The notes below the pieces were generated by a model, which was given only the letters and a program-made list of their open reading frames with translations, did no database searches and was not told the DNA's origin. This document shows, piece after piece, positions 56,687 through 64,000 of a DNA stretch of 64,000 nt; positions within the stretch are counted from its first letter, which is position 1, and every line of letters starts with the position of its first letter. This DNA comes from Paenibacillus sp. FSL R10-2734 (GTDB taxonomy: Bacteria > Bacillota > Bacilli > Paenibacillales > Paenibacillaceae), in contig NZ_CP150170.1 in assembly GCF_037963865.1 (NCBI RefSeq), positions 6,944,001 through 7,008,000 of the forward strand. Direction: 5' to 3'. The position numbers were made by a program, and so were the translations under genes.

Positions 56687-58102
56687 CTAGTGTACCATCT
56701 GCAATGAAACGTCCCCAACCTCAAACCAAACACTAAAACTAATATACGAGTCCTCTAACGTGGCTTCGTATTTCAGATCATTCTTAGCTAGAATCTCCGC
56801 GACGATGGACAGGCCAAGTCCTGTTCCGGAGATTTCTTTGTTTCGAGACTCCTCGATGACATAGAATGGGTCCCAGATATACGCTAAATGCTTCTCTGTC
56901 AGTAGCGTAGTTTTATTAGTGATGGTGAATTTCAGAGTATCATGAGTGTCACTCGCTAGTGAGATTGCAAAGACGTTATCTTCCCCATATTTAATGGCAT
57001 TACTAATTAAGTTGTTGAATATAATTTCTATCTGGCTGATATCCTCTTCAACGATGGATCGTTCAACCGAATGGAAGTCGGTCTGTAAGGTCAGGTTTTT
57101 ATTTTTGAGCGTAATATTATATTGTGAGATCACTTTGAGTAGAAGCTCTTTAAGATCGAATTTTTCTTTATGCACTTCCGTCTTTTGGATCTTGGACAGT
57201 TTAATTAAGTAATCCACCATATCCGACGTATATTTCACCTGCTCCAAAATGATATCCGTATACGTGCCATCATCCAGATCGTCTTGAATACCAATCGTAT
57301 AGGCTTGGATTAAGGATAACGGTGTTTTTACCTCATGTGAAATACTTGAGATCAATGTGTTTAAGCTTTGATTTTTCTTCTCCAGTTCTGCATGGGCGCT
57401 TTTCAGGCGCTGACTCATCTGGTTAATGCTTTTGGACAATTCTTCGATTTCATCCCCCGATTTAATCGTCACTTGTTTAAAATCGAGATTGGAGATATCC
57501 TTCGCCACATCCTGCAATTGCTCTAACGGTGTAATGATCTTCCTCGAAAAATAGGCCACTAACAGCAAACTGATAATAATCCCCAAAAGGATGGAATAGA
57601 AGCTGAATTGATTTACGATGTCTAAAGCATCTGTATTGTGTACAACTACAGTGCTGATAAGGATCAGATTGCCATCCTGCTCGTATATTTTCATTAACAG
57701 ACTGGACTTCAATTTTCCCTGATTAAATAAAAGATTGACCGTATTTCCTTCGTTTACCTTTTGCAAAACCTCTTCCGTGATCCAGAACTTATTGAGTGCT
57801 ACCTTCTCTTTAAACAGAGCAAATTGTAAATTATCGTTAATTTCTGCTACGCTTCCATGGTTTTTAACCCACACAATCGTTGCGTTATTATTGTTCTCGA
57901 TCTCTGTTTCATTGTCCATAAGCTGATCCAGACTAAGATCCTTTACTTCGTCATAAATGGCGTTAATTTTAGTTTTCATCTTGTACAGGTAATAATCGGA
58001 CGAGAAAAAGTTGTGCAATAAATAGGACGTCCCAAACACAATCAGCAGAATGATACTTACCATAATCAATAACTTGGTGCTTATTTTATTGATTTTTATC
58101 AT
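56687..58102 (-). CDS. Sensor histidine kinase (VanS/OmpR-type partner)
   Basis: 471 residues: membrane helix (about 10-30), extracellular domain, second helix (about 165-187), HAMP, HisKA with phosphoacceptor in SSISHEVKTPLSLI (H256), and HATPase_c with EISGTGLGLSIVAEIL. It overlaps the response regulator gene by 17 nt. The pair follows a GH5 lipoprotein in the same operon, so the signal may concern the cell surface or a polysaccharide. Confidence 0.93.
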   Translation of the reverse strand: MIKINKISTKLLIMVSIILLIVFGTSYLLHNFFSSDYYLYKMKTKINAIYDEVKDLSLDQLMDNETEIENNNNATIVWVKNHGSVAEINDNLQFALFKEKVALNKFWITEEVLQKVNEGNTVNLLFNQGKLKSSLLMKIYEQDGNLILISTVVVHNTDALDIVNQFSFYSILLGIIISLLLVAYFSRKIITPLEQLQDVAKDISNLDFKQVTIKSGDEIEELSKSINQMSQRLKSAHAELEKKNQSLNTLISSISHEVKTPLSLIQAYTIGIQDDLDDGTYTDIILEQVKYTSDMVDYLIKLSKIQKTEVHKEKFDLKELLLKVISQYNITLKNKNLTLQTDFHSVERSIVEEDISQIEIIFNNLISNAIKYGEDNVFAISLASDTHDTLKFTITNKTTLLTEKHLAYIWDPFYVIEESRNKEISGTGLGLSIVAEILAKNDLKYEATLEDSYISFSVWFEVGDVSLQMVH

Positions 58103-58733
58103 GGAAGCTGTACCCCATTCCCCTATGTGTAATCACGTGGTCAGCCCCAATCTTATCGCGCAATCTCTTGATATGTGTATCCACGGTTCGTTCTTCACCA
58201 AGGTAGTCCATCCCCCAAACGGAAGATAACAAAGCATCTCTAGACAAAATCCGGCCTTTATTCTCATATAGGAAGGTTAGCAATTCAAACTCTTTTTTAT
58301 AAAGGGACAGCTCCTCCCCATTCTTGTACACTTTCTTCCGCTCAAAATCGATTTCTAAGTCCCGTATTGCAGCTACTTTTTCGGTACCCAGCATTTTTTT
58401 GATTCTCAGCATTAAAATCCGTGGATCGAATGGTTTTCTTATATATTCATCTGCACCTATATCTAAAGCGCTAAATTCATCGTCATGGGAAGATCGGGCG
58501 GTCAGCATCACCACCTTGGCTAGACTAACCTGCTTGATTTCATTACACACCTCAATCCCGCTTCGCTTAGGCATCATCCAATCCAATACCACAAGATCGA
58601 TCCTATTCGAAAAAAAGAGCTCAAGCGCCTCCTCCCCATCCGCAGCTACCCAAACGTTATAGCCCTCTTTTTCAAAATAAGTCTTCAATATCGTGGTCAT
58701 ATGCTTCTCATCATCGGCAATTAGAATGTTCAA
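58086..58733 (-). CDS. OmpR-family response regulator
   Basis: 215 residues: receiver (D51 in VVLDWMMPKRSG, Lys in YIRKPFD) and winged-helix DNA-binding domain (LSRDALLSSVWGMDYLGEERTVDTHIKRLRDKIG). The start is TTG 58733; an in-frame stop lies just upstream, and AAGGAG is 13 nt away, rather far. It is the partner of the kinase overlapping its end. Confidence 0.92.
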   Translation of the reverse strand: MNILIADDEKHMTTILKTYFEKEGYNVWVAADGEEALELFFSNRIDLVVLDWMMPKRSGIEVCNEIKQVSLAKVVMLTARSSHDDEFSALDIGADEYIRKPFDPRILMLRIKKMLGTEKVAAIRDLEIDFERKKVYKNGEELSLYKKEFELLTFLYENKGRILSRDALLSSVWGMDYLGEERTVDTHIKRLRDKIGADHVITHRGMGYSFHDKNQ

Positions 58734-58743
58734 GTCGCATCAT

Positions 58744-60015
58744 TTACTCCTTTCTTTCAAGGCCTTTCTGCAATACTTCCCATATCGGGCTGTCCACTAC
58801 TTTCCGAGGGGGCTGTTCGCCTTTCTCTATTGCTTGCCAATATTCCCAAGTTGGGGGCTTAGTGCCTAGCTCATAATCCATACCATCCCAAGTATCCTCT
58901 CGGAAAGCATAAAACGCCCAGTGCCAGCCGAAATCATCAAAAATCGAAATTAAATCCGCCATATATTGATCTGCACCTTTTACGAGTCGATTCGTTCCAA
59001 ACTCTTCTGCAACAATCCGATTTGCGGGTATGTTATGTTCCTTTGCCCACTGCGCAACAGGTTCTAGAAATTCCTTTAAGGCTTCTTTATTAAAAGCTTT
59101 TTCCGTTTTATTGTCCCCAACCTTTATCGTTCCAGGATATTCATAGGTTAACCCTTTTTTCTTATTTTGACTGGTTAGCTCATAAGGCTCGTACATATGA
59201 AAAGCATACAACACATTCTCATCTTCGATCGGTTTCAAATATTTAAAGGCCCAAGGTGTAGCATACAGGCCAGAATTTACGATAATTGGCGTCTTGGAAT
59301 CTACGGTACGAATAGCAGTCACTATCGTTTCATATAACAGATTTAAATCCGCAGGGGTGTTCTCCACTGAGCTATACCATTCGCTGTAATCCTGTGTCCA
59401 GAAATCATGAAATCCCGTCGCGGTCTCAGGATGTGGTTCATTAATCAGGTTATAACCGATCACCGCAGGGTGATCCTTCAAACGACTTGCTAGATCTCTC
59501 CAAAACACTGCCGCTTGTTCATGATAACTGAAATCTTTCCATATCCGATCATCATTTTTATAATTGTTGAACTGCCTCCAGCGATCTCCGGGGAGACTGA
59601 GGATGGTCAGCACCACTTTTGAACCCCGAGCCTCGGCTGCATCTAAGTCTGCTTTTAACTCAGCAAAATCCTCTTCAACAAGCCCTTCATACTTATCTGC
59701 ATTCCCTATTAGAAAATCTTTATCCGGGTTCACGTCCGGTTTGTCATTAAACAAATAATCGCTGTCTTTTGCCCATTTATCTGGTGCTAATCGAATGAAC
59801 TCAATATTCTGCTCTTTAGCAGCTTCATAGTTCTCCGGTAATGATTTTGAGTTCATGAAGTTTGTTCCTTTTCTCTGCGTATCCCAGAAGGCTAGCTTCT
59901 CATTCCTTTCCTTCTTCTCTTCTTTCTTCAGTTCATGATTGGCTTGCGGTGTTACTGAACTGCATCCTACAACCAACAATAAGATCAAAACGATAAAAGC
60001 TTTTGATTTCTTCAT
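58744..60015 (-). CDS. GH5-type glycoside hydrolase lipoprotein
   Basis: 423 residues with lipoprotein signal (lipobox VVGCSS), a Lys/Glu-rich tether and a GH5-like TIM barrel. The acid/base is in NLINEPHPE (E193) and the nucleophile in VAEEFGTNR (E338). It is anchored outside the membrane and probably cuts a beta-glucan or mannan. GAGGTGAG points to ATG 60015. It is the first gene of an operon with a two-component system, an unusual pairing for a single surface hydrolase. Confidence 0.88.
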   Translation of the reverse strand: MKKSKAFIVLILLLVVGCSSVTPQANHELKKEEKKERNEKLAFWDTQRKGTNFMNSKSLPENYEAAKEQNIEFIRLAPDKWAKDSDYLFNDKPDVNPDKDFLIGNADKYEGLVEEDFAELKADLDAAEARGSKVVLTILSLPGDRWRQFNNYKNDDRIWKDFSYHEQAAVFWRDLASRLKDHPAVIGYNLINEPHPETATGFHDFWTQDYSEWYSSVENTPADLNLLYETIVTAIRTVDSKTPIIVNSGLYATPWAFKYLKPIEDENVLYAFHMYEPYELTSQNKKKGLTYEYPGTIKVGDNKTEKAFNKEALKEFLEPVAQWAKEHNIPANRIVAEEFGTNRLVKGADQYMADLISIFDDFGWHWAFYAFREDTWDGMDYELGTKPPTWEYWQAIEKGEQPPRKVVDSPIWEVLQKGLERKE

Positions 60016-60172
60016 TTTCTCACCTCGCAACCTATCGTAGCGAATCTCTGTTACAAGAGTGTCACACAGGTGTGGATATTAAGCCATACAAATAGGTAAT
60101 TGATGAATTTCATACGAATCCAAGAGATGTCCCCCCTTCTCTCATATTATATTTCTAGGAGGTGAGTATAAT

Positions 60173-60616
60173 ATGACAATCCAGTTTGTTGATTTAAGAC
60201 TTTCCAACCAAGCTGCTTCGGATAATACACCCGTGGTCATTCCACTAGCAGCAACCCCTCTGGTGTTTGGGGATATTGGTATTCAGACTGTAGGCGTATC
60301 GCCTGATAATCAAGGCAATGTCCGCGTACTTTTGGCGGGATTTTTAAAAGTAGAGAACAACCCTCTTTTCAACACAAATACTATTATTGTTCGCAGAAAC
60401 GGCACGATCATCTTCACAACAACATTTGGCGTAGCGATCAGCAGAGAAAATGAAGCTTTTGGTTTCACAGCAGTGGATGTTCCGCCGCCGCTGGCTGTCG
60501 CAGCAGGTCAAATTCAATACACTGCAGAAATCTTCACAAATGCAGCTGCCACAGATGCGTTTAATAACGTCCAAGCCAGAAACTTTAGTGGCGTCGCAGC
60601 AGCGGGTAACTCCTAG
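60173..60616 (+). CDS. Hypothetical beta-rich protein
   Basis: 147 residues, hydrophobic and beta-rich, with no Cys, signal peptide or membrane helix (MTIQFVDLRLSNQAASDNTP ... VRVLLAGFLKVENNPLFNTNTIIVRRNG). The composition resembles the C-terminal head domains of exosporium or collagen-like spore surface proteins, but I cannot assign a family. AGGAGGTGAG lies 8 nt before the ATG, one of the strongest ribosome sites here, so it may be highly expressed. Confidence 0.7.
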   Translation: MTIQFVDLRLSNQAASDNTPVVIPLAATPLVFGDIGIQTVGVSPDNQGNVRVLLAGFLKVENNPLFNTNTIIVRRNGTIIFTTTFGVAISRENEAFGFTAVDVPPPLAVAAGQIQYTAEIFTNAAATDAFNNVQARNFSGVAAAGNS

Positions 60617-60663
60617 CGTTAATAACATGTAGTGAGTTGATGCGCGAATTGGCGCATTTAAGA

Positions 60664-60704
60664 GAAGAAGCTCAACCCAAAGTTACAGGTTGAGCTTCTT
60701 TTTT
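60664..60704. terminator. Bidirectional terminator
   Basis: The stem GAAGAAGCTCAACC / GGTTGAGCTTCTTTTTT lies between the convergent 147-residue gene and gshF. Its right arm is duplicated near 56034. Confidence 0.88.
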
Positions 60705-63033
60705 ATTCCCCAAACAATAAATCCAAAATCCGTTCATCCGCTTTGCGATTCTTCCCTTTATAGGGATAACAGTGAATATGAATCGCTGGATTAAAATTGA
60801 TCTCAATAATGCTATAGTTGGTATCCGTTGCCTCTTCTTCAATATTATCAATCATCATATCTACACCACAAAAAGTGGCCCCCGCAGCTTTAGCCGATTG
60901 GATCGCTATTTCTTTATAGCTGTCTGGTATCTCATCTGTAAAATCTAAGCTGTCTCCACCTGTGCTAATATTAGAGTTTTCTCGTAGATAGATAACCTCA
61001 TTTAATGAAGGAACATCACCCCAAGCCCGAGCATGGTTCTTCAAGAACATTTCTTCTGCTTCGCCGATTTGAATTTTTTCAAGTGGCGTTTTGTAGCCAT
61101 GACCTCTTAACGAGTCCCTATTCTTCTCGTGGACCAACTCTTCTATCGTATGTACACCATCACCGACCACATTGGCCGGAACCCGGTGCAATACTCCGAC
61201 TACTTCATCACCCATCACTAGAAAACGATATTCTTTTCCTGTCATAAATTCCTCAAGCAGCACAGTTCGATCATGCTCGAAGGCGATCGTGAAGGCTTTT
61301 TGATAATCATCTTTGGAGAATTCGTCTGTAAAAATGGTAATGCCTAGTCCAAAATTCGTTGATTTGGGTTTGATCACGATCGCTTTATTACGGTAAGTTC
61401 CATAGGCATTCATAGCCTCTTTAAGATTTCGAAAAGCCTCTCCTGCCGGAACGCGAATCCCTTGTTGTCTGAGAACTTCCTTCGTAACAATCTTATTCTC
61501 CATAATGAGTACCGTGCTATAAGAATCTAGAGAAGTCTTCGTAGCTTGCTTAATGTATTCTTTATGATCGCCTTTAGTAAGGACTACGAAATTCTCCTCC
61601 CGATCAATCAATTGAAATTTAATGCCGCGTTTAACTGCTGCCTTCAAAAGCAACTGTGTAGACAGCTCTAGATCCTCATATCCGGCAAATTTATATCCGT
61701 TCTGAAGACTTTCCTTAGTATATTGTTTAGCTTTTTTCAGATGATATTGTACAAAAGAGGATTGCTGAACTTCTGACTTCACAATCACAGCAAAACTCCT
61801 GTCTGGATTTAGAATCTTATCCTTAGCTCCGTTCAGAACGTTCGAGAACTGTTTATCCTCTGGGTTCAACAGCTGTATCATCTCTTGCATCTCTTGAATA
61901 CAAGTTAAAGCCTTCTGCTCCATCGTTTTACAAGCATCTCCATAATCATGCAAGCAGCCCTTTATCCCCTCCATGATCAGTTGATCATGATTGAGATTCG
62001 CCATCTTTTGATCCTCTACATCGAAAGGTTCGTCCTCCTTCAGTAGCATATATAGAATAAACAGATGGATAAAAACCATCGTTTCTTTGCTGATTCCTAT
62101 TTTATACAGTGGATTCAGGTCAATAAAACGAAGCTCCAGATAGGCTATCCCATCTTGTATCAATTCTTCTAAAGGCTGTTTGCCTCTTGCTGTCTTCAAT
62201 CTAACCGGACTATAAAACTCTTTTACACTTAGCAATTCTTCCGATTCGATCAACGCTTGTAAATCATGTACATACTCCTCAAGTGAATTAAAAGATACAT
62301 ATAGGGGTTTTTCATTTCGATACCCGCATTCGCTGTTCCGAAGTGAATTCATATTCAGATAATGAAAGCTTGTTTCGTCATCTGATTCGCTACGTGCCAC
62401 ACATTGTTCCATATAAGTCTTATCGAAGACAGGACTGGCACCTGTTAAATAGATGAGAAGCCAGCGGTATCGCAATAGGTTGCGGGCTATTTTTAAATAG
62501 GTAGCATCTTTGAAATCTTTAAAGCTCAACTGCGGATTAACTGTGTCATGAAGCTGTCTAAGAAATTGTTCGTCAAAAGAGAAATTGTAATGGATCCCGC
62601 TCAGCAATTGTCTTTTGCGACCATACTTGTCTGCTAGCTGATGTCTATATTCGTCCTCTACCGGATTGCCCATCTTAGCTATGGGAATGTCCTTATCATT
62701 CGGTAACATAGGCGGATTGCTGCTTGGCCACAGGTATTCTTCATGAAGCTCAAGCGAAACAATATCCTGCAGCGCCTCCATGAAGCTATAAGTCTCATCA
62801 ATAGAATCAAACGATGGGGTGATCATTTCCACCTGACTCTCTGAGAAATCGGTTTGAATATAAGGGTTCTCCGTTTTCTTGCCAAAAGCTTTCGGATGCG
62901 AAGTCAGCGCAAGTCTTCCCTCTGGATCAACTCTGACATTTTCTTTCTCCAAACCAAATTCGCCGTGAAAAAGCTCCTTATTCAATTGGCTATCCTTTAG
63001 AAGCTGTATAAGTTTATGATTTAATAAAGCCAT
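60703..63033 (-). CDS. gshF: Bifunctional glutamate-cysteine ligase/glutathione synthetase
   Basis: 776 residues. The N-terminal half is a GshA-type gamma-glutamylcysteine ligase (FGLEKENVRV, TDFSESQVEMITP, WPSSNPPMLP). The C-terminal part is an ATP-grasp domain (VIKPKSTNFGLGITIF, LLEEFMTGKEYRFLVMG, IEINFNPAIHIHCYP) that adds glycine. It makes glutathione in the cytoplasm from Glu, Cys and Gly in one protein. ATG 63033 has GGGTG 9 nt upstream; the frame opening at GTG 63045 overlaps that site. It lies 19 nt after a MATE exporter. Confidence 0.94.
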   Translation of the reverse strand: MALLNHKLIQLLKDSQLNKELFHGEFGLEKENVRVDPEGRLALTSHPKAFGKKTENPYIQTDFSESQVEMITPSFDSIDETYSFMEALQDIVSLELHEEYLWPSSNPPMLPNDKDIPIAKMGNPVEDEYRHQLADKYGRKRQLLSGIHYNFSFDEQFLRQLHDTVNPQLSFKDFKDATYLKIARNLLRYRWLLIYLTGASPVFDKTYMEQCVARSESDDETSFHYLNMNSLRNSECGYRNEKPLYVSFNSLEEYVHDLQALIESEELLSVKEFYSPVRLKTARGKQPLEELIQDGIAYLELRFIDLNPLYKIGISKETMVFIHLFILYMLLKEDEPFDVEDQKMANLNHDQLIMEGIKGCLHDYGDACKTMEQKALTCIQEMQEMIQLLNPEDKQFSNVLNGAKDKILNPDRSFAVIVKSEVQQSSFVQYHLKKAKQYTKESLQNGYKFAGYEDLELSTQLLLKAAVKRGIKFQLIDREENFVVLTKGDHKEYIKQATKTSLDSYSTVLIMENKIVTKEVLRQQGIRVPAGEAFRNLKEAMNAYGTYRNKAIVIKPKSTNFGLGITIFTDEFSKDDYQKAFTIAFEHDRTVLLEEFMTGKEYRFLVMGDEVVGVLHRVPANVVGDGVHTIEELVHEKNRDSLRGHGYKTPLEKIQIGEAEEMFLKNHARAWGDVPSLNEVIYLRENSNISTGGDSLDFTDEIPDSYKEIAIQSAKAAGATFCGVDMMIDNIEEEATDTNYSIIEINFNPAIHIHCYPYKGKNRKADERILDLLFGE

Positions 63034-63052
63034 TTCTACTTTCACCCTTTGC

Positions 63053-64000
63053 TTATAGGTTTACCTGCTGTTTATTCATTCTGAACAAAGATCTCCTAAA
63101 CCAGAACACAAGAATAACTCCCTTGAACACACTGCTTAGTGCGATCGACATCCACACCCCATTTAAACCAAAAGGCTCGGATAAGACTAAGGCTAGCGGG
63201 ATTCGGAGTGCAGTAAATGTAATGCTGAATATAGGCGGAATATGGGTTTGACCGATGCCGTTAAATGCACCCACTGTCATCAATTCCAGACACATGAACA
63301 ATTGTGAGTAACCGATAATCCGCATATAATCCGCGCCCAATGCCAGACTCGTCTGATCTGATAAAAACAATGAAAATAGCTGCTGCGGGAATGCAATAAA
63401 TATAAGCGATACGATCACACCAAAGATGGAGGTTAAGATCAAGGCCTGACGATACCCCTGCCCAATACGATCCAATCGTCGCGCCCCATAATTTTGACCA
63501 AAGAAGGCGGCAATAGCTCCCTGTAGTCCTCCAATAGTCATATAGGAAATGGATTCAATTTGAATCCCGACTTTTTGAACCGCAATGGCATCCGCTCCAA
63601 AACGTACAATGATCTTGGCGATAATGATCGATATAATCGTAAAAGTAACCCTTTGGATCGTAATCGGAAGCCCCATGCGAATAACTTCTTTCATTTGAAG
63701 TCTGTCCCAGACCGAAGTATTTGAAATAAGCTCTGAATTTCTTGTCTTTATGACAAATAGAGCTGTCACTAATAGGTTTGCCGTTAACGTTGCTATGGCT
63801 GCCCCCGCTACTCCCCATCCCTCAAAGCTGCCCCATCCAAAAATCAAGAACGGATCCAGCACAATATTAACCATAAGACCAATAGAGAAGATCTGAAACG
63901 GCTGTTTACTATTTCCCATGGCATTTAAGAGCGTTGCGAATAACGTGTTCACGATGGAAAATACCGATCCAAATATCGAAATCATAAGAAATTGTCTAGC
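63053..64000 (-). CDS. MATE family efflux transporter (5' end outside window)
   Basis: The frame runs in from the right edge (ARQFLMISIFGSVFSIVNTL) to the stop at 63053, giving 315 residues of a family near 450. Multiple hydrophobic segments and the MATE repeat pattern (NALMGNSKQPFQ-like, ...FGWGSFEGWGVAGAAIATL) are present. It exports cationic drugs or metabolites using a Na+ or H+ gradient. It is apparently cotranscribed with gshF. An ATG at 63985 is internal and not the start. Confidence 0.9.
   Translation of the reverse strand, partial: ARQFLMISIFGSVFSIVNTLFATLLNAMGNSKQPFQIFSIGLMVNIVLDPFLIFGWGSFEGWGVAGAAIATLTANLLVTALFVIKTRNSELISNTSVWDRLQMKEVIRMGLPITIQRVTFTIISIIIAKIIVRFGADAIAVQKVGIQIESISYMTIGGLQGAIAAFFGQNYGARRLDRIGQGYRQALILTSIFGVIVSLIFIAFPQQLFSLFLSDQTSLALGADYMRIIGYSQLFMCLELMTVGAFNGIGQTHIPPIFSITFTALRIPLALVLSEPFGLNGVWMSIALSSVFKGVILVFWFRRSLFRMNKQQVNL

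Overview
The window looks like a chromosomal segment of a Paenibacillus-type Firmicute. Supporting signs are strong AGGAGG ribosome sites with many TTG/GTG starts, YesM/YesN two-component pairs beside CUT1 sugar ABC transporters, LplABC-like transporters, SLH-anchored surface proteins, copper-amine-oxidase-N domain proteins, a DUF4023 miniprotein, Cse60, and an rrn operon followed by a long tRNA array. No database search was run; all assignments come from reading the sequence and from knowledge of the families.

Positions 1-15000 form a plant-polysaccharide locus: a GH42 beta-galactosidase (cut by the window edge) divergent from an AraC regulator, then GH2 beta-mannosidase plus GH36 alpha-galactosidase (minus) divergent from an ABC importer (lipoprotein, two permeases), a YesM/YesN pair and a spermidine-synthase-like methyltransferase. 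The enzyme set fits galactomannan or galactoglucomannan oligosaccharides. Positions 15100-24430 hold a second sugar regulon: an LplBCA-like importer, a LacI regulator and a sugar epimerase on the minus strand, divergent from a GH3 glycosidase and a metallophosphoesterase. The two divergent promoters carry identical 16-bp operators exactly 200 bp apart.

Positions 24600-35400 are mixed housekeeping and accessory genes: a DEDDh exonuclease, a TipA-like MerR regulator whose natural start codon appears to be ACG, aroD, ribokinase, an IS200/IS605 element (intact tnpB, decayed tnpA with an internal inversion), alpha-glucan phosphorylase, catalase, Cse60 with micro-ORFs, a GreA/B-domain protein and a YdeI-like protein.

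Positions 35800-42650 are one minus-strand rRNA operon: two promoters, 16S, a tRNA-less spacer, 23S, 5S, then 15 tRNAs (Ile, Asn, Ser, Glu, Val, fMet, fMet, Asp, Gln, Lys, Leu, Gly, Arg, Pro, Gly) and a terminator.

Positions 42840-64000 encode surface and envelope functions: a 1439-residue SLH protein with two phosphoesterase modules, an acyl-CoA ligase under a FapR-like operator, a DUF4358/MBOAT/DHHW acyl-transfer operon, a GH5 lipoprotein with a VanRS-like two-component system, bifunctional glutathione synthetase gshF and a MATE exporter. Between 55100 and 56700 lie two copies of a palindromic dispersed repeat and an orphan fragment of the gshF 3' end.
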